Shown here: positions 1 through 12,142 of the stretch, piece by piece
Layout: every line of letters starts with the position of its first letter
Numbering within the stretch: position 1 is the stretch's first letter
Source: Silvibacterium acidisoli
Lineage (GTDB): Bacteria; Acidobacteriota; Terriglobia; Terriglobales; Acidobacteriaceae
Reading direction: 5' to 3'
Assembly: GCA_022870745.1 (NCBI GenBank)
Contig: CP085323.1
Location: forward strand, 3,224,001-3,288,000
Length of the DNA: 64,000 nucleotides
Notes under the pieces: model-generated
Database searches by the model: none
Seen by the model: the letters and a program-made list of their open reading frames with translations, nothing else
Told to the model about the DNA's origin: nothing
Position numbers and translations under genes: made by a program

Positions 1-455
1 ACGAGGCGAATACGGTCGAGATGTATCGTCGCGGCGTGCGCGGCATTATTCCCCGGTCCATTTCACCGGATCTGCTGGTCAAGTGCGTGCGCAAGATCGG
101 CGCCGGCGAGACATGGATCGACAACCAGTCGGTCACCTGGGTGATTGAGGCATACCGCTCTCAGGCATCGTCGATCACGAATCCGAAGTCGCAGCCGCGT
201 CTTTCGCCGAAGGAACTCGCGATCATCTCCTGCATTACGCAGGGCAAGCGCAACAAGGAGATCGCATTCCAGCTGGGTACGACCGAACAGGTGATCAAGA
301 ATTACCTGCGCAAGATTTACGACAAGCTGGGCGTTTCGGACCGACTTGAGCTCGCGCTCTATTGCCTGCATCACCAGATTCATAAGAAAGACGGCAAGGA
401 AGTCGACGGCGCGTTGGATAAGCCGATGGCAAACGGCGCACCGGCGCAGGAGTAA
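1..455 (+). CDS. NarL/FixJ-type response regulator, C-terminal part (5' truncated by window)
   Basis: The reading frame is open from the first bases (codon phase at position 3) and the first ATG at 21 lies inside the protein, so the true start is upstream of the window. What remains is the end of a receiver-like domain (a GVRGIIPRS stretch typical of the beta5-alpha5 region, about residues 1-50 here) followed by a LuxR/GerE helix-turn-helix (SPKELAIISCITQGKRNKEI, then VIKNYLRKIYDKLGVSDRLE). This is the standard layout of DNA-binding response regulators. No cognate kinase is visible on this side. The phosphoacceptor Asp is outside the window, so phosphorylation cannot be judged. The C-terminal tail after the HTH (about 25 residues) is low-complexity. 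Confidence 0.88.
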   Translation, partial: EANTVEMYRRGVRGIIPRSISPDLLVKCVRKIGAGETWIDNQSVTWVIEAYRSQASSITNPKSQPRLSPKELAIISCITQGKRNKEIAFQLGTTEQVIKNYLRKIYDKLGVSDRLELALYCLHHQIHKKDGKEVDGALDKPMANGAPAQE

Positions 456-477
456 AGAGTCCGGCAGTAAAGAAAGC

Positions 478-503
478 GGCGCGCCTGCGGGCGCGCCCTT
501 CTG
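478..503 (+). terminator. GC-rich hairpin after the LuxR-type gene
   Basis: Eight-base arms GGCGCGCC (478-485 and 490-497) close a TGCG loop and are followed by CTTCTGTT. The stem is strong but the T-tract is weak, so intrinsic termination is plausible rather than certain. It sits 23 bases after the stop of the response regulator and before the MFS gene. Confidence 0.5.
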
Positions 504-545
504 TTAAGCTCATCCCCGGGGCCGAAGCAGGCTCATCATACATTC

Positions 546-1796
546 ATGCTGAGCCGATTCCGGAGTCTCTCCCCGCAGCAACGACATGCCTTTACCGCCT
601 GTTTTCTGGGTTGGTCGCTCGACGCCTTCGACTTCTTCCTCCTGGTATTTTGTGTCTCGGCTATCGCCGCGGATTTCCATGCAAAAGCCTCGGCAGTGGC
701 CGAGGCTTTGTTCCTTACGCTGGCGTTCCGTCCGATCGGCGCGCTGCTCTTCGGCTGGCTTGCGGACAAGTTCGGAAGACGTCCGGCCCTGATGCTCAAT
801 ATCGCCTGCTATTCGGTCTTTGAGCTGGCCTGTGCCTTTGCGACGTCTCTGCATGGCCTGCTATGGCTTCGCGCACTCTTCGGCATCGCCATGGGCGGCG
901 AGTGGGGCGTCGGCGCGGCGTTGGCATTTGAGTCACTGCCGACAGAGGGCCGAGGGTTCTTTTCCGGCGTGCTTCAGGAAGGGTATTCCATAGGTTACCT
1001 TGTTGCGGCTGCGGCCTATGGCGGGTTGTTTCCTGTCTTCTCGCACATGACCTGGCATGGTTACGTGGTGGGGTGGCGCGGGCTCTTCGTTGTGGGAGCC
1101 TTGCCGGCTCTGCTGGTCTTCTACATCGGCTGGAAGGTGGAAGAGTCTCCTGTCTGGAAGGAGCGGCAGCGAAAAGTTCTGCCACCCGAGGACAGAATCG
1201 GCTGGATGGAAGGCATTCGCCGCTTCGCGCCGATGTTCATCTTCCTGATCGTGTTGATGACCTGCCTGAATGCGCTTTCGCACGGCACGCAGGACCTCTA
1301 CCCCACCTTCCTGCAGAAAGATCATCATTTTTCGGCGGCGCTGACCGGTGGCGTGGGCATTGTCTACAACATCGGAGCACTGCTGGGTGGGCTCTTCTTC
1401 GGCTCTATGTCCGAAAGGTACGGACGCAAGCGGGCAATCATTGCTGCGGCGCTGTTATCCGTGCCGATGATTCCGCTCTACGCGTTCTCGCATTCGCTTT
1501 ACACGCTGGCTGCGGGAGCCTTCCTGATGCAGTTCATGGTGCAGGGCGCCTGGGGATCGATCCCGGCATACCTGGCCGAGCTCTCGCCCGGTCCGGTGCG
1601 CGCGACCTTTCCCGGACTCACCTACCAGCTCGGCAACCTGATCACCTCGCGCAACTCGGTGCTGCAGGCCAGGGCCGCGGAGCGGCTCGGCGGCTATGGA
1701 AAGGTGCTGGCGGTAACGGTGCTGATCTTTGCGCTGCTGCTGGCGCTGGTCACATCCTTCGGGCGGGAGTCCCGAGGCACGGAGATGACGGTCTAG
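546..1796 (+). CDS. MFS transporter, carboxylate/sialate:H+ symporter-like
   Basis: A 416-residue polytopic membrane protein with about 12 predicted membrane segments. The major facilitator loop 2-3 signature is clear (FGWLADKFGRRPAL) and its second-half repeat is present (GSMSERYGRKRAI). The N-terminus (WSLDAFDFFLLVF) resembles the SHS/MHS sugar-acid and lactate symporter group, which moves monocarboxylates with protons; the actual substrate is not determinable. It converges with kdsB and the two stop regions overlap by 4 bases. The acetyl-CoA synthetase gene nearby would fit uptake of short organic acids, but the two are separated by kdsB on the other strand, so this is only suggestive. Confidence 0.82.
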   Translation: MLSRFRSLSPQQRHAFTACFLGWSLDAFDFFLLVFCVSAIAADFHAKASAVAEALFLTLAFRPIGALLFGWLADKFGRRPALMLNIACYSVFELACAFATSLHGLLWLRALFGIAMGGEWGVGAALAFESLPTEGRGFFSGVLQEGYSIGYLVAAAAYGGLFPVFSHMTWHGYVVGWRGLFVVGALPALLVFYIGWKVEESPVWKERQRKVLPPEDRIGWMEGIRRFAPMFIFLIVLMTCLNALSHGTQDLYPTFLQKDHHFSAALTGGVGIVYNIGALLGGLFFGSMSERYGRKRAIIAAALLSVPMIPLYAFSHSLYTLAAGAFLMQFMVQGAWGSIPAYLAELSPGPVRATFPGLTYQLGNLITSRNSVLQARAAERLGGYGKVLAVTVLIFALLLALVTSFGRESRGTEMTV

Positions 1797-2542
1797 CTCT
1801 TCGCTTTCAAAATAGTCTCCGCCAGCGCCAGATCCTCTTCCGTATCCACACCAATCGTGTCGTGCGCGGATTCGCTTACGTACACGTCGATTCCATTCTC
1901 AAGAAAGCGCAGCTGCTCGAGTTTTTCTATCGCTTCGAGGCGGCTCGGCGGCAGGGACGGGAAGCGCTCTAAGATCTCGCGGCGATAGGCGTAAATGCCG
2001 AGATGCTTCCGGTATTCCACCCCGCCCACGTTGTCGCGATCGTAGGGAATGGTCGCTCGGGAAAAATAGAGTGCTTTCCCATTGGCGGCGGTGACAACTT
2101 TCACTGCATTGGGGTTCCGGATCTGGTCCGGGCTGCATGGCGTGGAAAGCGTCGTCACGCTAACCTCGGGCAGCGCGAAGGGCTTGAGCAGTGCATCGAA
2201 ATGCGAGGGCTGCAGGAGCGGTTCATCTCCCTGGATGTTGACGTAGATCTCCGCCGTAATCTTTTGGGCGATTGCATGCACGCGGTCGGTTCCGCTCGCG
2301 CAATCGGAGGGGGTCATCATCGCCGGTAACTGATATTGTTCCGCGAAGGTGAGTACCTCTTCGGAGTCTGTGGCGATGATGACCTCGTCGAGCATTTCGC
2401 AGGCGACGGCGGCCTGGTAAACCCACGCCAGCAATGGTTTACCGGCCAGTATGCGCAATACCTTGCGCGGCAGACGTGTGGATGCGAGACGGGCGGGAAT
2501 GACGCCAAGAACTTTCACGGAGCGATTAGACGCAGTTGCCAA
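1793..2542 (-). CDS. kdsB: 3-deoxy-manno-octulosonate cytidylyltransferase (CMP-Kdo synthetase)
   Basis: A 249-residue cytoplasmic nucleotidyltransferase that activates Kdo with CTP to give CMP-Kdo for lipid A-core synthesis. Characteristic motifs are the N-terminal GVIPARLASTRLPRKVL nucleotide-binding loop, the IIATDSEEV segment, CASGTDRVHA and NIQGDEPLL (metal/Kdo site). Length matches the usual 245-255 residues. An 8-residue N-terminal extension precedes the conserved core; the ATG at 2542 is used. It is alone on the minus strand between an MFS gene and acs, without kdsA or waaA nearby. Its presence indicates a Kdo-containing LPS. Confidence 0.95.
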   Translation of the reverse strand: MATASNRSVKVLGVIPARLASTRLPRKVLRILAGKPLLAWVYQAAVACEMLDEVIIATDSEEVLTFAEQYQLPAMMTPSDCASGTDRVHAIAQKITAEIYVNIQGDEPLLQPSHFDALLKPFALPEVSVTTLSTPCSPDQIRNPNAVKVVTAANGKALYFSRATIPYDRDNVGGVEYRKHLGIYAYRREILERFPSLPPSRLEAIEKLEQLRFLENGIDVYVSESAHDTIGVDTEEDLALAETILKAKS

Positions 2543-2702
2543 GAAGACCTCTCAGCAAGTCTAATGCAGCACGCGAACGCAAAACATTCGCGCCGCTTGC
2601 GCGCTCTCCGGCAGAACCTATAGTGTTTCTGTGAGTCGAAAATCGTTCTTTGTGTGCGATGAACGACCGAAATTTAGATTTCAGGCAGGATTCTTTAAGC
2701 AA

Positions 2703-4667
<1,965 letters not shown>

Positions 4668-4785
4668 GACTACGCGTCCAGCGGGACTGCGCGTCCGGCG
4701 ATTCGCGCCCTTAGCGCCATAGCTGTTCGAGATTCTGTGGCGCTCCCTTTGGTCGCGAACTCTGTTGATGAGTTCTACGAAGTGA

Positions 4786-4830
4786 AAACAGGGCAGACCG
4801 CAATGCGATCTGCCCTGTTTACTTTTTCTT
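4786..4830 (+). terminator. Rho-independent terminator of acs
   Basis: Twelve-base perfect arms AAACAGGGCAGA (4786-4797) and TCTGCCCTGTTT (4809-4820), followed by ACTTTTTCTT. Lies about 120 bases after the acs stop and in front of the convergent porin gene. Confidence 0.85.
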
Positions 4831-4873
4831 CCATCTGGCGGACAGATGGGTAAGGCATGGCTTCAGCCATGCC
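4831..4873. repeat. Two small intergenic hairpins
   Basis: CCATCTG/CAGATGG (4831-4837, 4843-4849) and GGCATGGC/GCCATGCC around TTCA (4854-4861, 4866-4873) lie between the acs terminator and the convergent porin gene. They may serve as a terminator-proximal structure for the porin gene. The second has the look of a short dispersed intergenic palindrome, but no second copy was found in this window. Confidence 0.4.
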
Positions 4874-4928
4874 ACCCAAGCTTGATGAAAGCGGCAGCTT
4901 TGGCTGTGAAGTAACCTGACCGATCTGC

Positions 4929-6428
4929 CTAGAAATCCACGTGCAACCGCACACCCGGAACCCACACCGCTCCGCGATCGCGGTTGTAGCCGGGGTTGTC
5001 GATGTGGCTCAGCTGCAGCGCCGCAAAGAGCCCGTTGTGGATGTGCGTGTTGTAGTAAAACTCCTCGATGTTTTCCCGGCCATAGTTGAGCTTGCCATCG
5101 CCGAGGATGAAACCGAGTCCGCCATCGGCGAGATAGTTCTGGTGATCTTTCTTAATGGCGTTGCTTACGAAAGCCGCGCCAATCTTGTCGACGGGCCGCT
5201 TCCACTGCGCGCCGTTGTAGTCGGCGCCGAAGAGTACAGTCTGATCGATCTCAGTGTATGCGAAAGATTCGTGCTGGCCTTCGTTCCAGCCAAAGCGGCT
5301 GAAGACGCGCAGATGGTCGTTGATCTCCTGTTCGTTGTTCCAGCCGAAGCCGTACTTGGTGGTTCCTATGGGAGCGCGCGCCGCGATCTGCGGGGTCGGC
5401 GTGACGCCGGTGAGGAAATCGTTCACAGCGTCGCGGTAGATGCCCATGTGCGCTTTGTTGTCGAAGGCGAGCAGGCGGATGGTGCCGTGCCGTCCAGGCA
5501 GCAGGGACTTGCGCAGTTCGAACTCGAAGTTCTGGCCGTGAGCGCGGGAGATCGCCCAGTCGAGGTCGATGCCGTTGGCAACGGTTGGCATCGCGGCCAG
5601 GCCATATCGAAAGCTCCAGATGCGGTCATCGTACTCGGCAATGCCGGCGAAGGTGTATCCGCGCGTGTCGGCGGCGTAATCCCACGCGCCATTGTTCACG
5701 ATGGACCAGTTGGTGAACTGGAGATGGCTGTCGCTGCCGATGGAGTTGATATCGAACACGTCCGGCAGGCTCATCTTGCCAAAACGGAATTCGAGCCGCC
5801 TTACCGGAACCTTGGTCGCAAGACTGAACGGGCCACGTCCAGCATCGGTCATTTCATTCGTCAGCCCAATCGTCTGGTGAAACTGCACGCGTGCGATGTA
5901 GGGCGCGGAACCGAGATTTGGATTGCGGACAACGTCAACGTTTGTGAAGCCCGCGATACCCAGAGCCTGGCTTAGTCCGCGCCCGCCCGCGCTTTCTACG
6001 TCGAAGATCAGGTCAGTGTTGTAGCGCTGGTTCGGATGCAGCTGAAAACCGGTATAAAACGTTCCGACGAAGGATATTTTGTGTTCACCCCGCGCCTGGA
6101 AGCTGTTCGTTCCTTCATAAGGGGAGTGGAACGCCGGATGCGCCTGGAGAATGCTGTTTGCCTGACCCGCGAAGTACCACCAGGTATGGTCGGGATGCGG
6201 AAAGACTGTAACGACGTTTTCATCGGAGCCGCGTTCTTCCTGGGAGATTCCACTGGAACTCGAACCTTCGCTCTGCGGCGGCAGAAATGCGCTCAACAAG
6301 GGGTGTTCATCGGCTTCGGCCGCGGCCTCCGGGGCCGTCGGAGCGTCGGGAAGATCACGAGTCGATAGAGCCTGCGCGCCGGGCAGGCTGAGGAGCAGGC
6401 TGAGGATTACAGAAATTCGGCGCACCAT
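4929..6428 (-). CDS. Outer-membrane carbohydrate porin, OprB-like
   Basis: A 499-residue exported protein: an N-terminal signal sequence (MVRRISVILSLLLSLPGAQA) is followed by an acidic, Pro-rich linker and a long beta-rich region with alternating aromatic/polar residues ending in VRLHVDF, a terminal Phe as expected of outer-membrane beta-barrels. Segments such as WWYFAGQANSILQAHPAF and the C-terminal GAVWVPGVRLHVDF match the carbohydrate-selective porin (OprB) pattern. It would form a channel for sugars or other small solutes; the substrate is unknown. It is downstream of glnD on the same strand but separated by about 90 bases, so operon membership is uncertain. Confidence 0.75.
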   Translation of the reverse strand: MVRRISVILSLLLSLPGAQALSTRDLPDAPTAPEAAAEADEHPLLSAFLPPQSEGSSSSGISQEERGSDENVVTVFPHPDHTWWYFAGQANSILQAHPAFHSPYEGTNSFQARGEHKISFVGTFYTGFQLHPNQRYNTDLIFDVESAGGRGLSQALGIAGFTNVDVVRNPNLGSAPYIARVQFHQTIGLTNEMTDAGRGPFSLATKVPVRRLEFRFGKMSLPDVFDINSIGSDSHLQFTNWSIVNNGAWDYAADTRGYTFAGIAEYDDRIWSFRYGLAAMPTVANGIDLDWAISRAHGQNFEFELRKSLLPGRHGTIRLLAFDNKAHMGIYRDAVNDFLTGVTPTPQIAARAPIGTTKYGFGWNNEQEINDHLRVFSRFGWNEGQHESFAYTEIDQTVLFGADYNGAQWKRPVDKIGAAFVSNAIKKDHQNYLADGGLGFILGDGKLNYGRENIEEFYYNTHIHNGLFAALQLSHIDNPGYNRDRGAVWVPGVRLHVDF

Positions 6429-6521
6429 GTCTCCTGGGTGGCCCGGCCGACATCGCGCTGGGCAAATTTATATCAGTGATGATCGCTTGTTGCGTTTGCA
6501 GAGATGTTACAGTCAGCTGGA

Positions 6522-9122
6522 TTAGGTGCGCAGCGCCTCGAGGACAGCTGAAAGGGAAGCCGAAACCTGCTGCTCTTCCGCTCCGGTCAGCTTACCGTTG
6601 ACCGAGGTGAGATAGAAGACGTCAATTGCTGTCTCGCCCTCGGTATCGATCAGCGCGATCTCGATGTTGCAATGGCATTCGGCAAAACATCGGGCGACCG
6701 CGTGTACCAGTCCCGGAGTATCCTCCGCAACCACCTGGACGAGCGTGCTGTGCGTTGAAGATTCATTGTCGAATTCGATGCGCGGAGCCACGGCAACCTT
6801 TGCCTGCCCCTGCCTGCGAGACCGGCTGCGCGAGCTCAGCAGCGTCTCCAGCGGAACCCGCTGTGCCACCACATCGCGCACGCTCTGCAGGAAGCGATCG
6901 ACTTCCGACGGGTTGAGCGCGAGTGTCTGGAAGGGGTCGCTGAACTGGAAGGTATCGACGATCACGTTCGCTGAGTTCGAGAAGGCGTCGGCCTTCACGA
7001 TGTTCATGCCCCAGGCCGAGAGAACGCCCGCCATATCGGCAAAAAGCAGTGGACGATCAGCCGCAACCAGCGTTATCTCGTTCAACTGGCGCACGGTGCG
7101 AAAGAGAAGCTGTGCCGGCTCCTGGGGCAGATTCATCGCAAGCTGAAAGTGCTTGCGGATCTGGTCGGGCTGCCGGGTCTGCAGATAGCGTTGCGGCAGG
7201 CCTTCGAGGAAATGACGCAACTCCAGCGCACGATCCGGAACCAGCGCGAGAATGCGGGACAGAGCAGCAGGATCGGCATCCGCGTGATAGCGAACCTCAT
7301 CCACGCTGCGATCGAGAAAATTAGATGCGCCGATGTAAAGCTGCCAGATATTCTCAGCCTTCCACGGTGTCAGGGCGTCGGGAGCGACTGCCTTGATATC
7401 TGCGTAGGTCATGAGAGTCAGCATCTTCAACTGCGCGTGCGAGCCAATCTTATCGGCAAAGGTACGCACCGTCTCCGGCGCAAAGATGTCGCGGCGCAGC
7501 GCGAGCGACAGCTCAAGGTGATTGCGGATAATGCGGCGCACTGTCTCGCGCTCTTCAGGGTCGAATTCCAGGCGGGCAAAGACGCTTTCAGAAAGTTCGA
7601 CGCTTTGCGTAGCGTGATCGCCGGTGCGGCGCGCCTTACCGGTGTCATGCATCAGCAGGGCAAGGAAGAAGAGGTCGGGCCGTTCAATCTCCGGCAGCAG
7701 CGTGGCAAAGCGCTTCTCCCAGTCATGATGCGGCTGGCGCAGCGCATGCACATTGTTGATGACGAGGAAGGTATGCTCATCGACTGTATAGCGATGGTAA
7801 GAGTCGCGAATGACCAGCGAATCGATGCCGTGGAACTCGGGAATCAGCAGCTCGAGTATGCCGAGCGCGTGCATCGTCCGTAGGGTGTGCGCCGCATAGG
7901 GACCGAGAAGCACCTCGCGCAGGCAGTTCCACAGGAACGGGCCTTCCGGCATCTGCACGGCCAGCACCGGCAGGTTTTCGACAATGCGGTCCTCAGCGTT
8001 CTGGCTTAATTTGTAACCGTTGTTGGCCATATTGCCGAAGACGCGAAGGATCGCGTCTCCGTCGATCTCCATGCCCGAGGAGGTGTCGAGATCGAGTCGG
8101 CCATTCTCGAGGAAGAAGTCGGTTCCGGCGATGGGCGTACGTTTACGGCGAAATTGCTTATAGAAAGACCTTCGCGCTGGAGGCAGGTCATCTACGAGAA
8201 GGACTGCCCTGCGAAAAATAGTGCGGGCATGGCGGTAGTAGGTCCGCATCCAGTAAGCAGGATCGGCCGAGCCGCGTGTTTCGAGCCCGATGCTCTCGGC
8301 CGCGGCTTCGTCCTGCGCATGCCAGTCGAGCGTGTTGTCGTCGCGGCGGTTGCGGTAGTGCAGAAAGCATCGCGCCGAGGCGAGAAAATCGAAGGCCTGC
8401 TCGCGCTCGTCATGCGTGCCCCACATGGAGTTGGTTGTGGGCTTCGGCCAGGTTTTTTCTGTCTGCACCGACGAGAGGAGCGTCAGCCACTGTGCCAGTT
8501 GGTAATCGCGCATGCCGCCCGGGCATTCCTTGATATTCGGCTCAAGGTGAAAGATGGTGTTGCCGTATTTTGCATGCCGCTTGCGTGCCATTTCGGCAAG
8601 GTTCTGAACGATTGCGTCCCAGTCACGCATCGCCAGCGAGGGCAGCAGTTCTGACTCGAGGCGTTTATAAAGAGCCTGGTCGCCGGTAAGGAAGCGGCGG
8701 TCGAGCAGCGAGATAGTGAACTCAAGATTGTCTGGATCGACCTTGTCGCATTCCTTGTACGTGCGAGTCGCAGGGCTGGCGCGCAGCCCTACGTCCCACA
8801 TGGCTTGCGTAACCACGCGGAGCATCTCGTGGTGATCCCGTTCGACCGATTCATTCCCGCAGAGGTAAAGCACGTCCACATCGGAGTAGGGAAAGAGTTC
8901 CTTGCGCCCGAAGCCGCCTGTTGCGACAACCGCAATGTTGGGGCGCTCGCCCTCAGCGCAGACTGCTGCCCAGATCTGGCGGACGATCTGATCGACGATG
9001 GCCGAGCGGCGCCGGATTGCAGCCGTCCCGTCGCCATTGCGCTCGAAAATCTGGCGCAGCTCTGCGCTCTCCCGCTGATACAGGTCTCGCAGACGCTCGA
9101 TCGATTGGGAGTCAGCAGTCAT
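6522..9122 (-). CDS. glnD: PII uridylyltransferase / uridylyl-removing enzyme
   Basis: An 866-residue bifunctional nitrogen sensor that attaches UMP to PII protein under nitrogen limitation and removes it when glutamine is high. Domain order: nucleotidyltransferase with GGFGRKELFPYSDVDVLYL (the G-G...S-D-x-D metal site, about residues 68-86), a PII-UTase linker, an HD hydrolase domain (LLMHDTGKARRTGDHA), and two C-terminal ACT domains for glutamine sensing (one with ADRPLLFADMAGVL, one with EDTPGLVHAVARCF). Length is close to E. coli GlnD (890). It is third in a minus-strand amtB-glnB-glnD order; its PII substrate is encoded 119 bases upstream. All key motifs are intact. Confidence 0.95.
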   Translation of the reverse strand: MTADSQSIERLRDLYQRESAELRQIFERNGDGTAAIRRRSAIVDQIVRQIWAAVCAEGERPNIAVVATGGFGRKELFPYSDVDVLYLCGNESVERDHHEMLRVVTQAMWDVGLRASPATRTYKECDKVDPDNLEFTISLLDRRFLTGDQALYKRLESELLPSLAMRDWDAIVQNLAEMARKRHAKYGNTIFHLEPNIKECPGGMRDYQLAQWLTLLSSVQTEKTWPKPTTNSMWGTHDEREQAFDFLASARCFLHYRNRRDDNTLDWHAQDEAAAESIGLETRGSADPAYWMRTYYRHARTIFRRAVLLVDDLPPARRSFYKQFRRKRTPIAGTDFFLENGRLDLDTSSGMEIDGDAILRVFGNMANNGYKLSQNAEDRIVENLPVLAVQMPEGPFLWNCLREVLLGPYAAHTLRTMHALGILELLIPEFHGIDSLVIRDSYHRYTVDEHTFLVINNVHALRQPHHDWEKRFATLLPEIERPDLFFLALLMHDTGKARRTGDHATQSVELSESVFARLEFDPEERETVRRIIRNHLELSLALRRDIFAPETVRTFADKIGSHAQLKMLTLMTYADIKAVAPDALTPWKAENIWQLYIGASNFLDRSVDEVRYHADADPAALSRILALVPDRALELRHFLEGLPQRYLQTRQPDQIRKHFQLAMNLPQEPAQLLFRTVRQLNEITLVAADRPLLFADMAGVLSAWGMNIVKADAFSNSANVIVDTFQFSDPFQTLALNPSEVDRFLQSVRDVVAQRVPLETLLSSRSRSRRQGQAKVAVAPRIEFDNESSTHSTLVQVVAEDTPGLVHAVARCFAECHCNIEIALIDTEGETAIDVFYLTSVNGKLTGAEEQQVSASLSAVLEALRT

Positions 9123-9153
9123 AAGTCGATGGAAAGATCAGAAATAAAGTGTA

Positions 9154-9216
9154 CTTGCCGACCGGCATCGGCAAGCGGCTGGAAGCGGTTGATTCGGGTT
9201 CCCGGAAGAACCCGAA
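9154..9216 (-). promoter_or_regulatory. Two hairpins in the glnB-glnD gap
   Basis: CTTGCCGA/TCGGCAAG (9154-9161, 9168-9175) and TTCGGGTT/AACCCGAA (9193-9200, 9209-9216) occupy most of the 119-base gap between glnB and glnD. Neither is followed on the minus strand by a T-run, so they look more like RNA processing or translation-modulating structures than complete terminators. They could lower glnD expression relative to amtB-glnB. Confidence 0.4.
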
Positions 9217-9241
9217 CCGTGAAGAGTCAGCTTGCCAGGAG

Positions 9242-11025
<1,784 letters not shown>

Positions 11026-11336
11026 AGTGCTCCAGGAGACAATCGTTGCAAAACGTTACGGGTAAAACGTACGAATACACCAGTGCAGGGTCCCGTGCCT
11101 CTGTTGCTTTGGCCGGAGAGTAAATGAGGGCCAGGCCACGACCGCTGGCAGGAGCGGAAGAGGTGTCGGCCAGAAATCAAAGTTCGGTGGAAATACTTTT
11201 ACATACTTTTATCGATTGGCAAACTGAGAATTGACCTAGAGCGATTGCCAGCTTCACTGATATCGGGGTAAGGGTTGTATCGCATGTCAAAAATTGTCTC
11301 CATGGATGCAGCGGGAAAGCGCGTATAGTGAAAGAC
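11026..11336. other. Divergent amtB/nuoB intergenic region with direct repeats
   Basis: No gene is supported here. The region must hold the promoters of amtB (minus) and nuoB (plus). Near the amtB end there is a direct repeat, AAAACGTTACG (11050-11060) and AAAACGTACG (11064-11073), 25-48 bases before the amtB start. Nitrogen-controlled amtB genes in proteobacteria use sigma-54 promoters; the closest match here (GGCACG...TGC, minus strand around 11081-11100) has GG-N11-GC instead of the required GG-N10-GC, so I do not call it. Confidence 0.35.
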
Positions 11337-11909
11337 ATGAGCGAAATCATGCAGGACAGGTATCTGTTCGGATCGCTGGAAAGCAGCGCGAAAAACCGAC
11401 AGAAGTTACAGGAAGTCAGCTACGGATATGACCAGCCGGACGGCGTATTCCTGACCTCGCTTGATTCGGCAATCAACTGGATCCGTAAGAATTCGGTCTG
11501 GCCGATGACGTTTGGCCTGGCCTGCTGCGCGATTGAGATGATGTCGATGGGAGCTTCGAGATTCGACGTGGCCCGCTTTGGAGCCGAAGTCTTTCGTCCC
11601 TCGCCTCGCCAGTCTGACCTGATGGTCATCGCCGGACGCGTCTCGCAGAAGATGGCGCCGGTCATTCGCCGCCTTTACGACCAGATGCCCGAACCGAAAT
11701 GGGTCATTTCGATGGGTGCCTGTGCAACTTCTGGCGGCGTCTTCAATAACTATGCGCTTCTCCAGGGAGTCAACCAGGTAATACCTGTCGACATCTACGT
11801 GCCCGGGTGCCCGCCGCGTCCGGAACAGCTGCTGTACGCCATTACCCTCCTGCAGGAAAAGATCCAGCGCGAACGGGGCAGCCTGAAAAGGGCACTCAAT
11901 CTGCAGTAA
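11337..11909 (+). CDS. nuoB: NADH-quinone oxidoreductase subunit B (isolated)
   Basis: The subunit of complex I that carries the terminal 4Fe-4S cluster N2 next to the quinone site. Cluster ligand motifs are all present: [10 protein letters not shown] (vicinal Cys pair), [10 protein letters not shown] and [10 protein letters not shown]. Start ATG at 11337 gives about 190 residues; a GTG at 11328 in the same frame is an alternative. Unusually no other nuo gene is adjacent: upstream is divergent amtB, downstream an OmpA-like gene. The protein may join a complex I encoded elsewhere or be a paralogue. No frameshift or lost ligand is seen. Confidence 0.92.
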   Translation: MSEIMQDRYLFGSLESSAKNRQKLQEVSYGYDQPDGVFLTSLDSAINWIRKNSVWPMTFGLACCAIEMMSMGASRFDVARFGAEVFRPSPRQSDLMVIAGRVSQKMAPVIRRLYDQMPEPKWVISMGACATSGGVFNNYALLQGVNQVIPVDIYVPGCPPRPEQLLYAITLLQEKIQRERGSLKRALNLQ

Positions 11910-12034
11910 CTCTGACCGTCCGGGAGACCCCAAAAAAATTGTAATTTTCGCGGTGTCTCCTCAGGCAACTCATTGAAGAAATTATGCTCTAACTGAATAA
12001 AAGTGTGGTAGCTTGAATACCGCGCGATACTTTT

Positions 12035-12053
12035 GCGCAGAGATGATCTGCGC
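12035..12053 (+). promoter_or_regulatory. Hairpin in the leader of the OmpA-like gene
   Basis: GCGCAGA (12035-12041) and TCTGCGC (12047-12053) form a 7-bp stem about 90 bases before the ATG at 12143. There is no T-run after it. It could be part of a structured 5' untranslated region; the rest of the 11910-12142 gap shows no gene. Confidence 0.25.
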
Positions 12054-12142
12054 GTTGTTCTGTAAACCCGGCTTAGTTGGTATTGTTCTAGGCTTAAGCG
12101 CTTTGTAAGACTTCCTAAATTTGGTTGCGGAGGAATAGACGC

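Noticed and set aside
11081-11100. Sigma-54 promoter-like GGCACG...TGC before amtB
   Set aside because: Spacing is GG-N11-GC, not the strict GG-N10-GC, and no NtrC-type site was found.
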